Shown: positions 1-9,841 of the stretch, piece after piece | Layout of the letters: every line of letters begins with the position of its first letter | How positions within the stretch are numbered: position 1 is the first letter of the stretch | NCBI GenBank assembly: GCA_030704615.1 | Contig: CM060731.1 | Coordinates: 90,560,756-90,624,755, forward strand | Source of the DNA: Takakia lepidozioides | Lineage: Eukaryota; Streptophyta; Takakiopsida; Takakiales; Takakiaceae | Length of the DNA: 64,000 bases | Direction of reading: 5' to 3' | The notes under the pieces: generated by a model | What the model was told of the DNA's origin: nothing | The model's input: only the letters and a program-made list of their open reading frames with translations | The model's database searches: none | Made by a program: the position numbers and the translations under genes

Positions 1-398
1 TCAAGAATTTTAACACTCCTGCATTATACCAAACTTCTTCTTTTTCTCTATTGGGTAACAATAAGCTCACATCAATTCCTTCCAACTCTGCTGGTAGCAC
101 AACTCCCATTTTAACCAATTTTTTTCTTCCTGTCATCGTGCTCACTACACTCTTCTTCGCTCTTTCTGTTGCTTAAGTTTCCAATATTTAATTTCGTCTA
201 TGCCCAATTAGACTCTCTATCATTCACAGTTTAGTATGCTATCGCTCAGCTGAAGGAAGACAATGAAGTGGTAGTTATAACCGCCCCGCTCCTAACTTAC
301 ACTATACCTAGTATAAATAAATCACTCCCTATCAAAAATAAATAAATACACCCAAATGATAAATAAATATACCCAATAATCAACCCCATTTCCTAACA
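1..398 (-). other. AT-rich 3' flank of Tat-like remnant, possible LTR
   Basis: No coding region is visible. On the minus strand this follows the integrase stop of the neighbouring retroelement by about 17 bases. A TGTTAGGA start at 398 (TCCTAACA on the plus strand) could be the first bases of that element's 3' LTR, because plant LTRs begin with TG. The matching LTR end lies outside the window, and the sequence just before it is not a clear polypurine tract, so the LTR reading is tentative. Confidence 0.3.
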
Positions 399-414
399 TT
401 GGGCCGTCTCGGGG

Positions 415-1925
415 TTAATGATAATATAACTTAATACGATCTCCATTTATCCGGGTAGGTAGTGGAGCCCCATCCCAGGTAACCAATTGAACTGATCCAT
501 TAGAAAATACTTCTATGACTCGATAAAGACCTAACCAACGCATTTTTAATTTCCCAAGAAATTTTGTAACGCATGCCTACGAATTTCATCCAATTGTTCT
601 AAGCGTATTAAACGGGCTTGTGAAGACTCGTCACCAGAAAGACGTTCAGCTATCGCAATGCATAAGGTTGGGAGTTCCAATTCTATCGGTATGATAGCTT
701 CCAATCCGTAGACCAATTGGAATGGGGTATATCCTGTAGTCGTTTTAAAAGTTGTTCGATATGCCCAAAGCGCACCAAAAAGTTTAGTGTCCCAATCAGT
801 ACCAACACCCATGACTGTGCGAGTTAAAATGCCGCATAATAGCCCATTGGTTCGTTCTGTCTGTCCATTGGCTCGAGGACGATAAGGAGTAGTCTTTCGA
901 TGTTTAATCACATATCGTTCTGTCAATTGAGCAATTGTAGCATTTAGGAAATGGGTACCACGATCGCTAATCAATTCCAATGGACAGCCAAATCTGGATA
1001 ATATATTTTCACACAAAAATTGGGCTACAACTTTAGCAGTATCAGTTCGAGTGGCTTGAGCCTCAGCCCATTTTGTGACATATTCAGTAGCCACCAATAT
1101 GTACCGTTTGTGTCCATTACGAGAAGCTGGAGCAATGGGGCCTACAAAATCCATACCCCATTTCTCAAAAGGAGCTTGTGCTAAAATAGGAACCAATGGC
1201 ATTGAACTGGAACGTATGGGTTTTCCAACTCGCTGACACGCATCACATCTGCGCACCCACTCAAAAGCATCCTTGAACATTGTGGGCCACCAATATCCTG
1301 CCAATAAAGCCTTCCTTCCAGTAGAATCTCCTGCAAAATGGCCTCCACACGCATCAGCATGGCAGCCTTCCAATACTGCTGGGACCTCTGCCGCCGTCAC
1401 ACAGCGCCGCAATACTTGATCTTTCCCCAACTTGTACAAAGTACCACCCAAGATTGTGTATGGCAACGCCTTCTCGACCAGTCGTCTCTGTTCTCTAAGA
1501 GATGACCCCTCTGGATACGCTTGAATCGATAAATAATTAAAAATATCAGCATATTCGCCGTTAATAACATCCACCACAAAAAGATCGGCATCTGGCAAAG
1601 CATCATCAATAGGCTCTACTCCAAGCTCTTGCGACAATCGACTTAAATGATCAGCATTAAGGTGTTGTCGACCCGGACGAACAACCACTGTATATGTAAA
1701 TTCTTGTAGCAATATAATCCATTGAGCAATCCTCCCACTCAATTGAGGTTTATTTACCAAATATTTTAAGGCATCATGATCAACATGGAAGACAATAAAT
1801 AATGTCGAAACTTTTGAACGGAATAAATCATTCCTAAAGCTTCTCTTCCGTGGTGGTATAATTAGTCTCAGCAGCAACCATCTGCCTGCTAGCAAAATAA
1901 ATGGGGTGGTCAAAAGACTTCTCAT
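415..1925 (-). pseudogene. Ty3/gypsy RNase H end and integrase, broken
   Basis: This is the 3' half of a retroelement polyprotein. The 5' part has the RNase H end, seen as FHVDHDALKYLVNKP then the ADHLSRLS hallmark. Integrase follows: an HHCC zinc-binding region (H..GGHF, then CDACQR), the catalytic core with Asp in WGMDFVGP, Asp in ISDRGTHF and Glu in NGQTERTNG, and a C-terminal strand-rich part (WLGLYRVIEVF... NGDRIK) that ends at a stop near 415. The frame breaks at about 555, where NFLGN runs into TAA while the C-terminal part continues one frame over, and again near 1830-1925 at the RNase H join. Integrase inserts element cDNA into the genome; this copy cannot make a complete one. The domain order RT-RNase H-integrase and motif style place it in the Ty3/gypsy Tat/Athila-like group. 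Confidence 0.85.
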
Positions 1926-2645
1926 CCTTTTGACTCAAAATGCTTCCAATAGCATAGTTGGATGCATCAACATAAACTTGAAACTCTTTCTTCCAATCAG
2001 GCGGTACCAATATCGGAGCTTTGGTTAAACGAAATTTAAGATCATGAAAAGCTTGGGTACAATCATCCGTCCATACAGGCTCTTCATCTTTCCATAAAAG
2101 TTTTGTCAATGGGGAAGCTTTGACAACATACCTATAAATGAAACGACGGTAACGTCCTGTGTGACCCAAAAAAGCTCTAACTTGAGTAACAGCAGTAGGA
2201 ATGGGCAATTGCACAATAATCTCCACCTTTTCCGGATCCATGGAAATTCCATTGATTGACACAATATGGCCCAATAGTCTGCCCTTAGTAACCAAAAATT
2301 TGCATTTACCAGCATTAAGAGATATACCATACTCCTTACATTTCTCAAAACACAAATTTTGCAACATCTCTGCATGGGTACTTCGGCTATTATAAACACA
2401 AAAGTCATCCAAGAAAATTTCCATAAACACCCTCAAATAATCTTTGAAAAGCAGCGGTCATCACTCTTTGAAATGTAGCTAGTGCATTGCATAGCCCAAA
2501 AGGCATTACCTTATAGGCAAAAGTTCCCCAATCAGTAGTAAATGTGGTTTTGGGTCGATCTTCTTCTGCAATGGATATTTGGTTATATCCAGAGAACCCA
2601 TCTAAGAAGAATAGCACTCATGTCCAGCAACTGCATCCAAAATAC
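1834..2645 (-). pseudogene. Ty3/gypsy reverse transcriptase and RNase H start, truncated
   Basis: Minus-strand upstream half of the same pol. Visible RT motifs are FLDGFSGYNQI (first catalytic Asp), MPFGLCNA and FLDDFCVYN (the F/Y-x-D-D active site). A connection region with RAFLGHTGRYRRFI and the RNase H start VYVDASNYAIGSILSQ follow. The frame changes near 2405-2436 and near 2620. The RT N-terminal part is missing: at about 2646 the sequence passes abruptly into a scrap of a Tat LTR and then a chromovirus LTR. The enzyme would copy element RNA into DNA; this copy is dead. Confidence 0.85.
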
Positions 2646-2679
2646 TATCCCGCTCAGAACAATCAGTCATGACCTACAA
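2646..2679 (-). repeat. scrap of Tat-element LTR
   Basis: About 30 bases (AATCAGTCATGACCTACA and flanks) match the part of the Tat LTR seen in inverted orientation at about 6625-6655 and 44725-44750. The chromovirus LTR begins immediately after it. It is too short to define an element and marks a former insertion boundary. Confidence 0.6.
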
Positions 2680-3579
2680 TGTCGCGCACCTCACTCCGGT
2701 AAGCTCCCCTTCAAGTCATAATTACTCGCTTTGATGTGCGCGCCTAACTCCCAACCTGGCCGCCGGGCCAACTCGGAGCTTTGGCTGCTCACCGGGACAT
2801 AACGGTCCCCCTTTTCTCCCCCAACAGACCCTCCACCAATTTGGGCCTAGAGGAAATTCCCTTTGGTAGATGGCAGTCCGGAATAGCTCCCCACTTCTTG
2901 GTCGCTTTTCGGCTCGCTCGCTTACTCACTAGTTTTTGGTCACCAACGGGCTTGCACCGTTCTCGGGGTTACTACTCCCTATATATACTTCTGTGACTGT
3001 CCGCAGGGGTTTCACAAACAACCATGTCATTTTATGGCGAACCACCACGAAGACCTCGATTCCCGGTGATGAGTCGCGGTGAGTCTTGGCCCACCCACCA
3101 CGGTCCCATTGGACCGTGATGAGTCCCAAGACTCCCCACGCCTCCCACCACAAGGTCTCCGCCCCATGGTGAGTCCTATGCCACCCCCACTAAGTCCCGC
3201 TAAGCTACCACCACCCCTTGTGGAGCCACCCCCACCGCAACTCGATGTGCGGGGCTCCACCTAGTGAGCACCTCCGCCTCCTTGAGTGCCTTGGGCACTC
3301 AAGGGTGCTTCAGCCCCCCGAACCTATCCCTGCCACTGCCCCCACCATAGGGGCAGCCCCTCTTGCGTTCCGACCCCCTGCCCTCAAGGCAAAGGGCCGC
3401 GACACACACCCCTACCAACAGGGAGTCGATGTCCTCATCGACTTGTCCATTTTGTAGAAACGAACATCCAAGTTGTGGCGTCCCACATCAAGGAGTTTGT
3501 TTCCGCACCATGGCGTCCCATGGCAAAGAACCAAACCCCACACTTGACTCTACTCTCCACTAGCTAGGCCAAGCATGCA
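2680..3579 (-). repeat. chromovirus 3' LTR, short 900-bp form
   Basis: On the minus strand the LTR starts TGCATGCTT right after a polypurine tract and ends GCGCGACA, giving the TG...CA ends of an LTR. It is recognisably the same family as the LTRs at 14826-15136 and 41425-43022, sharing the region around CTCCCTATATATACTTCTG and the GGCCCGGCGG-like block near the end. It is about 700 bases shorter than the 41425-43022 LTR; the missing stretch lies between two CTAGCT-like copies near the LTR start. Confidence 0.85.
2979..2987 (-). promoter_or_regulatory. TATA box of chromovirus LTR
   Basis: TATATATAG on the minus strand, in the same LTR context as at 14833 and 42714. It would set the start of R and so of the genomic RNA about 25-35 bases downstream. 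The function is inferred from position and conservation between the three LTRs. Confidence 0.6.
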
Positions 3580-3592
3580 TTTCCTCCCCCAC
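3580..3592 (-). other. chromovirus polypurine tract
   Basis: GTGGGGGAGGAAA on the minus strand abuts the LTR start. The same purine run precedes the LTR at 41425. It is the expected plus-strand priming site of an LTR retrotransposon. Confidence 0.8.
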
Positions 3593-3613
3593 GATCCAAG
3601 GTTGATGTCCCCA

Positions 3614-3937
3614 TCAACGTTTCTTCCGCTTTTGAGGTCGCCCTTTGAAAGCTGCAACCGCCTCGGATGCGTTTCCCATTTCCGAGGCACGCACCCAAGA
3701 TGCCTCCACATGATGATAGCCCTTCCATTTCACGAGATACTCTGTTTCTCGATTCTTGAACCTCCTCGACTTAAGCACTGCCTCCGCCTCGTACTCAGGT
3801 TCATTTTCATGATCCAACAGCACAGGTGGCGGACGCAACACTTGATGCCGATTCAGACGTGCTTCATCTTTGAAGTACAACTTCAAAAGGGAGACATGGA
3901 ATATCGGATGCACCTTGCTATTTGCAAGCAGCTCCAA
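3614..3937 (-). pseudogene. chromovirus integrase tail with chromodomain, truncated
   Basis: The 107-residue open frame starts in the integrase C-terminal region (HVSLLKLYFKDEAR) and carries a chromodomain, seen as EYLVKWKGYHHVEASWVRA. Such domains on chromoviral integrases bind modified histones and steer insertion into heterochromatin (established for chromoviruses). The frame ends KRKKR just before the polypurine tract, as expected. Upstream of 3938 the chromovirus sequence stops and DNA-transposon sequence begins, so the rest of pol is lost. It is nearly the same protein as the plus-strand copy ending at about 41391. Confidence 0.88.
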
Positions 3938-4925
3938 TTATGTGTCTTCCAGCAGTGGAAGCCCAAGAGTTTCCAGATCGCCATCGTCTTCAAGCGGGGA
4001 TTCCGTGCGAGAATCCCCACCGCTCGCTTGCCCCAGATTCCGCCCCCTGTTATGCAGTATGGCCAAGCCATTGTGGAGACGACTGTGTCTGCGTCACAGT
4101 GGAGAATTGCTCGCACAAAGCCGTCGTTTTGAGGTAGGTGTTCCGCAATTCGAGTGGATACACGGCAACGTTGTTTAGAGATGATAAGGAAGAATCCAGA
4201 TGGGGCTGTCCCTGCTCCTACTTTTACAGGAAGATTTGTCCATGCAAAGTTTGCGGAGGCGACAACCACCCAGTTTTGGTTCTGCAGGCACGACATTATG
4301 ACTTGCGTGTATGGAAAGCCCAAGTACGGCATACAAACAATGCCAGAGGCTCCCCCGGTGTGGCCGGTGGAACCAGGCTGCGATCTGAGTCAGGTTGAGG
4401 CCGACGCCGTTACCGCCGCAAGATTTCGGATGGTGCAGCGCACTAACGTCCCCAGACAACCATTTCCGCTTCCACAGCCTCCACCACCGACCCCTATGAG
4501 AGCAAGAACAATGGGACACGACAGCTCTAAGCAACCTACACACCGTTGGGGGAAACCGAAGAGGCGGCGACCTCCCTCAAAAGTGAACAAGACAAGGATG
4601 GGGAATGCACTTCGGATGAACTGTACAATCCAGAGCTCGACAGAAGTGCCCCCACCAGGCTTCGGGTGTGTGTATCAGATGGCCACAGCAGGCTCAGCTG
4701 TTCGCAATGTACACCATCACCATTTCAGAATTACCGACCTGCAATTACACCGACTTCCAGATCATGGCGAACAAGGGGGCATCATACTGCCCTTGCAAGC
4801 ATCTGTACTACGTGTACCTAAAGAGACTCCGGTGTAATTCCACAACTCATCACTTCATACATGCACTAGGGTTGAGCCCCCAAGAGGTGCACACTCTTTT
4901 GAATAGGGATCCAGGGGACCAGTGA
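3938..4925 (+). pseudogene. transposase C-terminal part with SWIM finger, broken
   Basis: It is colinear with the C-terminal part of the transposase at 26252-27666. A Ser/Pro/Arg-rich linker (SSGSPRVSRSPSS) comes first, then VSASQWRIARTKP, VDTRQRC, HDIMTCVYGKPKYGIQ and FRMVQRTN, and finally the SWIM-type finger as CNYTDF...CPCKH (C-x-C/C-x-H class, here C-N-Y in place of C-N-C). The frame ends in HALGLSPQEVHTLLNRDPGDQ and a stop near 4923. Breaks: a stop or frame change at about 4130 and another near 4700-4720. Unlike the complete copy, the frame through CPCKHLYYVYLKRL is intact, which shows how the SWIM region joins the C-terminal tail. SWIM fingers are common at the C-terminus of MULE transposases, where they help DNA or protein binding. 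Confidence 0.8.
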
Positions 4926-5757
4926 GCTTGGCTTGCGGTCCCAACACAATGGTACGCCCATCCTTTTCGGATAGTAGAACTGTACTGCTGCAAGTAGCTC
5001 TGACTCTAGCCACAGAAAGGTCCGACTTATGTCTTGCCTACCAGTAACCTGTTTTGCTCGAACTAAGATAATACTATGTCATTCCTTTGTGTTTCCACGT
5101 GCATGTATTTTTGTGTGTTGGAGGGTTCCTATTTTTCTGCTCTCCCAAACTTTGCTTTCCTCATTCGACCCCCGGCAAGGAAATGCGGCGCCGTATTTCC
5201 AAGTAACGTCGTAGGTACTGGTAGATGCGGCCTTCGCCAACACCAAACCGCCCAGAAATTTCGTACGTGCGAACCCTAAAGCGGCACCGCATTTCCCAGT
5301 TGAGTCGCAAACCTTTCCCGCCAAATACCCGAAGATGACATAATTGTGAAGTACTGCAGACTCTATTGGTGCAGACTCTATTGGTTCAATCGCGGCAAAA
5401 GGGTCAGCTTCATTCCAATGTTAAGGCATGTAAAACCGCGGAATACTCTATACAGGCCAGTATGCGACATCCTTTTGCCGTGGTATACTGGATTTCTCGT
5501 TGCACGGTCACTCATTTCCATGAGCGGATCTAAAAAACCATGAGCGGACTTGTTACTGACGACATATCTTCGCCGCATTACAGGATTTGGAACTTCCCAA
5601 AATGGCAAGGTCAAATTAAAAACTATTATTTTAATACTTGTTTAAATTGCCGCATTTCCAAATTTGGAGGAGTCCGCTCATGAAATCCGCGTGTCTTAGA
5701 CTTCGGCTCACCGCTCATGCGGCTCATGCGGCTCATGGCTCATGGCTCATGGTTTCT
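4926..5757 (+). other. non-coding subterminal region of DNA transposon copy 1
   Basis: No gene is seen. From about 5160 to 5310 there are blocks like AATGCGGCGCCGTATTTCCA that resemble the GGCGCC-centred repeats of the complete copy. From about 5675 to 5757 the heptamer GCTCATG recurs many times (GCTCATGCGGCTCATGCGG and so on), as it does next to both ends of the complete copy. Such clustered subterminal repeats are typical transposase-binding regions. Confidence 0.65.
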
Positions 5758-5778
5758 GCTCATGAAATAGTAAACCTC
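5758..5778 (-). repeat. terminal inverted repeat of DNA transposon copy 1
   Basis: On the minus strand it reads GAGGTTTACT then ATTTCATGAGC. It matches the left TIR at 25480-25500 with one difference. It fixes the right edge of this copy at 5778. Confidence 0.85.
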
Positions 5779-5780
5779 AT

Positions 5781-6540
5781 ATGGGAATGAATGAAGAGAA
5801 TAAGGAAAAAGCTAAGCAAGATAGAGCTGAGAGAGTAGAAAGATATGCAGCAGAAAAGGAAGCTCGATTGAGAGTAAAATTCCCAGAGCTACAGAATCTT
5901 AATATTCTTCAAGGAGAAACATCAGGGCGAGCTGACACTAATAATCCTAAAGATCGGGAAATCAGATCTCCAGAAACTGAGAATACCACACCTGAAGGAG
6001 CTGCGAGTAATACACTCAACGAATGGTTACCACAAGAAAGATCTAAAGTACCTTCCACAGTAACAAGCCCAAATCGAGGTTTTGCGGAATTATTGGAGGA
6101 AAAATTTGAGGATCTTTTAAGTGAAAAAGGCGAAAGAATTGAAACTGCTTCTCCAGAGAAAGTAACCAGAACAACACTCAAAGCTTTTAAAGATTCATTA
6201 AGTTCAGTTGGGACAGCAGCTAGCAGGCGGCTATCCTTGGGACAAGGGCCTCCTAGTTTCGAGTCTCTCTTTGGAAGACAGACACCAGCAACACCACTAA
6301 TATTGACAATCCCAACACCAACATCGTCAACAGCAGTTGGACCATTTCAGTTTGGACAACCTGCAGCACCGGTTGCACCTGCAGCACCAATGGCTCTGGC
6401 AGCAAGCAAAACCCGACCACCATTTCCTTTGTATGATGGGAAATCTGATCGAGAGATCAATCTTAATCAATTTGAGAACATGTGCACTATTTACAATGAA
6501 GCCACGGATCAGGAAAAGATCTGATTGTTTCCGTGTTCAA
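5781..6540 (+). pseudogene. Tat-type Gag N-terminal fragment
   Basis: It opens MGMNEENKEKAKQDRAERV and is charged and helical, then has a Pro/Ala/Thr-rich linker and the conserved KTRPPFPLYDGKSDREINLN...FENMC segment, which parallels RAKPPFPIYSGKGDPDVHIS...FEHMC in the complete element's gag. A stop (TGA) at 6522-6524 falls where the related copy has an Arg codon, consistent with CGA to TGA. The frame would continue LFPCS to 6540, where an inverted LTR end cuts it off. Gag would form the retrotransposon capsid; this is a dead fragment. Confidence 0.8.
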
Positions 6541-6740
6541 TGTTGAGCGGCTTTTACTCACCCATCCCTTAGCTATCCGAGGTGGAAACTCCAAGATAGA
6601 AGAGTTGGATATCTCTAAGTACTCCTCCCGCTCAAAACAATCAGTCATGACCTACAACTAGTGTATCATGGGGGTGCTTCCCTATATCTATCCCTTCTTG
6701 CATTCATATTTAGTAAGTTACCTTACTGCCTAGGTTTAAG
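6541..6740 (-). repeat. inverted end of Tat-type LTR
   Basis: It starts TGTTGAGCGGCTTTTACTC on the plus strand, the reverse complement of the Tat LTR 3' end (GAGTAAAAGCCGCGCGACA at about 19486-19504). It continues through AATCAGTCATGACCTACA and ATCATGGGGGTG into sequence resembling the LTR to about 6740, where recognisable similarity fades. It interrupts gag right at its terminal TG. Confidence 0.75.
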
Positions 6741-7134
6741 TAACACATTGCTTCTGCCATCTACTGTGGTGTGAAAGAAAGGGGCAAAACATTTCCCCAC
6801 GACATTCACCTCAAGTCACCAGAGTACCATTCCGTCCCACCCATGCCGCAGCGGAAGAGAAGACACATGTAGGACACATATCCGTCACAGATAATCAACT
6901 GCCTTGCATGTGATCACGCATGCTACAAAACACCCAGCATAGCCTTCACACATTCCCCCTTGAAAGGTGGGCCTTGCCCGTGAAGAGCCATCACCCTCTT
7001 GTATTCATGGCACCCCTTCAAACAGCCTGATCGAACTACTTGAGCCTACCCGACATCAGCTCATTTTCTCTCACTTTCTCTCATCTTTTACCTCTCAAGT
7101 CCAAGGATCAGATCCAAATACACTCTTCCGTTAC
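6741..7134. other. unassigned sequence between LTR end and RT
   Basis: About 400 bases without a recognisable gene. It may be the diverged remainder of the inverted LTR. On the minus strand a purine run followed by TGTGTGAAGG near 6950 could be another polypurine tract/LTR start, but no partner end is seen. Confidence 0.3.
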
Positions 7135-7671
7135 AAAAAGAAGGATCCATTCCCTTTGCCATTCATAGAAGCTGTGCTTGTTACTGTAGCAGGCCATGAG
7201 ATGTACTTATTCATGGATGGTTTCAGTGGGTATAACCAAGTACAAGTAGCTGAAGAAGACCAAAGAAAGACTGCTTTCATCATAGACTGGGGTGCTTATG
7301 CATACAAAGTCATGTCTTTTGGACTATGTAATGCACCAACAACTTTCCATAGAGTGATTAGTGAATCTTTCCATGAGTACTTGGATGATTTCATGCAAGT
7401 ATTCTTAGATGACTTCAGTGTTTACAGCTCTAAGAATGAGCACTTGCAGAAATTGGAATTGTGTTTGGCCAGATGCAGGATGAGAGGTCTTGGGCTGAAT
7501 CCAGAAAAAACTTTTAGTAGTACTTTCTATGTGAACTCAGGAGTTCTTTTCGGACACATTGTGTGTCAGAAAGGGCTGCTTGTAGATCCTAGAAAGACAG
7601 AGGCTATTAAAGCCTCACCACCACCAAGTAATATTAAGGCTCTAAGTAACAACTACATGTGTGCTGATTAA
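7135..7671 (+). pseudogene. Tat-type reverse transcriptase, copy A, truncated
   Basis: It begins abruptly at KKDPFPLPF, so the RT N-terminus is missing. Visible are FMDGFSGYNQVQVAEED, SFGLCNAPTTFHR and YLDDFMQVFLDDFSVYS (catalytic Asp pair in FLDD), then the thumb/connection LFGHIVCQKGLLVDPRKTE. A deletion of roughly 170 bases relative to the 24100-24330 copy removes the RRFLG...YYRRF connection, and the frame reaches a stop at 7669. It is very similar to the complete element's RT at 23660-24130. Confidence 0.85.
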
Positions 7672-8344
7672 CCCACGTTGGCATATGGTATTTCATGTAC
7701 ACTGTGATGCCTCAGAATAAGCATCGGGGGCTGTGTTAGCCCAAAATGTCACAAGAAACATAGATTCACCTGTGTATTATGCTAGCAGACTGTTGAACAG
7801 TGCTGAAAGGAACTATAGCACCACCAAAAAAGAAGCTTTGGAAATGATTTATTCAGTCAAGAAGTTCAGGCATTATTTGTTGGGAAGGAAGTTTATGTTC
7901 TATGTGGATCATCTAGCTCTGATTTATTTGGTGAACAAGCCTTTGATAAGTGGAAGGATAGCAAGATGGCTGATTATAGTGCATGAGTTTGAATTCAAAG
8001 TTGTTTACAAGCCTGGACATTTGCATCTTGTGGCAGATCACTTGTCACGCCTTTCAACAGGAGAGCCCGCCACAAGAGTAGACGATCAACTGCCTGATGC
8101 AAGTTTATTTGTAGTGGAAGTGGGAGTAGATGATTGGTTAGATTGGCAGTGGCCAATCAGATACTACCTTGCTCATGGACAGTGCCCACCCAGTTATGGA
8201 AAGGAGCAGAGGAAGAGAAGAGCTATCAAGGCATTACCATACACTATGATAGGAGGAAGATTGTATAAGCTAGGACCTGATGGAGTTTTGAAAAGATGCT
8301 TGTACCACCATGAAGTTAATAAAGTTTTGGAGGAAGTTCATTAA
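7672..8344 (+). pseudogene. Tat-type RNase H and integrase start, copy A
   Basis: RNase H is recognised from VYYASRLLNSAERNYSTT, FMFYVDHLALIYLVNKP and VADHLSRLSTGE. The first Asp strand lies just before the open frame (HCDAS at about 7700) and is followed by TAA in place of a sense codon (7719-7721). The frame closes with a stop at 8342-8344 in HEVNKVLEEVH, where the complete copy reads on (HKGVAGGHF), so a single base difference separates RNase H from integrase here. RNase H would remove the RNA strand during cDNA synthesis. Confidence 0.85.
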
Positions 8345-9471
8345 GGAGTGGCTGGGGGCCATTTTGGAGAAGAGACTACCAGTAGGAAAATATTACTTGC
8401 AGGTTACTGGTGGCCTACTTTGTTTAAAGATGTACACAAGTATTGCAAGAGCTGTGATGAGTGCCAAAGGCTAGGACCTTTGCAAAGATCTGAAAAGATG
8501 GCTTTGCATCCTACAATGCCTATTGAACATTCCAGAAATGAGGATTGGACTTTGTTGGGCCAATCAATCCACCAGCCAGGAATACACAGAACAAATATAT
8601 AATCACAACCACTGATTATACCACAAAATGGGTGGAAGCTAAGGCTCTGAGGGACAACACAGCTAAGTCCACATCAAGGTTTCTTTATGAGAACATCATA
8701 ACAAGATTTGGCTGTCCCTTAGAGTTTATCAGTGATCAAGGAACTCATTTCATTAATGAGACCATTGAACTGTTGACTAAGGAGTTCGTGATTGTGCACA
8801 TGAAGAGTACAACCTATTACCTACAGGGCAATGGGCAGGCAGAGGCCACCAACAAGATATTGTGCACTATCTTGGCTAAGATAGTCAATGCTAACCGAAC
8901 AGACTGGGATACAAAGCTGTTAACAGCTTTGTGGTCTTACAAGACTTGATACAAAGTTACCACGAGGTATACACCATTCCAATTAGTCTATGGCATGGAA
9001 GCTTTACTTCCAGTGGAATTCTTATTACCTACCATGAGAACTGAATGGGGAAGGAGAATGGAATTGGAAGATTCAATTAAAGTAAGGAAACATGAACTAT
9101 ATCATGTGGAAGAAGTGCGTGTTGATGCAGCAGATAACATGGCCAGAATACAGATGAAAAGAAAGAATCGATTTGATAAAGGCAAACTGAAGACTTTTAA
9201 GACAGGTGATTTGGTACTATGGTTGCACAAGAAGGGAAAGATTAAAGCTTCTAAGCTTAAATCACCATGGAAAGGACCTTATGTCATACAAAAGATGTAT
9301 GATAACAACACAACTATGTTACAAACCATTAACAAAGAGATGCTTGGTAGAGTTAATGCCAATAAGTTGAAGGGATACAATGGTATCCATGATAGACCAT
9401 TGCAACATGATTTGCATCTTGAAACACAGAAGCAGTCACAGACTACACAAGTAGCAAAGCACTTGTCATAA
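8345..9471 (+). pseudogene. Tat-type integrase, copy A, broken
   Basis: Zinc-binding part: AGGHFGEETTSRK then CKSCDECQRLG. Catalytic core: Asp in MDFVGPINPPA, Asp in ISDQGTHFINE, Glu in GNGQAEATNK. C-terminal part: TPFQLVYGMEALLPVEFLLP and GDLVLWL..KSPWKGPYVIQKMY. Breaks: a frameshift at about 8550 and a TGA at 8947-8949 within SYKT-YKVTT. After 8995 the frame is open to the stop at 9469-9471. This copy shows what the complete element's integrase looked like across the site where the DNA transposon has inserted at 25480. Confidence 0.85.
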
Positions 9472-9620
9472 CGCCGAATGTGTATGGCCATAGCAGAGAA
9501 CACAGGTGTTCACACAGCCAACACAACCTACCACAGTTTGTCATAGCTTGTCACAGCCCATCACAGGCAACACAACCTACACAGGTTGCACAGTCCATGG
9601 GCGCAGTGACAGGTGGACAC
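9472..9620 (+). repeat. CACAGCC-type tandem repeat after integrase
   Basis: Short irregular units based on CACAGCCYA, TCACAGCCCATCACAGG and ACACAACCTAC follow the integrase stop. The same type of repeat follows integrase in the complete element (about 34680-34930) and also sits inside the Tat LTRs. Confidence 0.65.
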
Positions 9621-9841
9621 GAGTTAACGTCAGTAAAGTGGCCGGTAAGTATAAAGACAGTTTGGGAGTCAAACTTGGAGAACGTGTCATGGGGACAGAA
9701 GGAGACGGGAGAGTGTTTGAATTCAAATACGTGGCCTAAGGGACGAAGCACTCCGCATTCAATAACGAACGCCATCACACAAAAAGACAAACAGGGCCGT
9801 CAAAGTACCTACCTGGTACATCAGCCGAAACTTATCACGAG

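Larger units (their letters stand above)
3938..5778 (+). mobile_element. 3' end of MULE-like DNA transposon, copy 1
   Basis: It contains the last third of the transposase, a non-coding subterminal region and the terminal inverted repeat. The terminus (5758-5778) differs from the left terminus of the complete copy at 25480 at one base of 21. The left part of this copy is missing at the junction with the chromovirus at 3938. The right edge lies two bases before the start codon of a Tat-type gag, so the element had inserted in a gag leader. Because only one end survives, the target-site duplication cannot be checked here. Confidence 0.8.

Noticed and set aside
4138-4600. Minus-strand open frames over the first transposase fragment
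   Set aside because: They are shadows of the plus-strand transposase remnant, whose identity is supported by the second copy.
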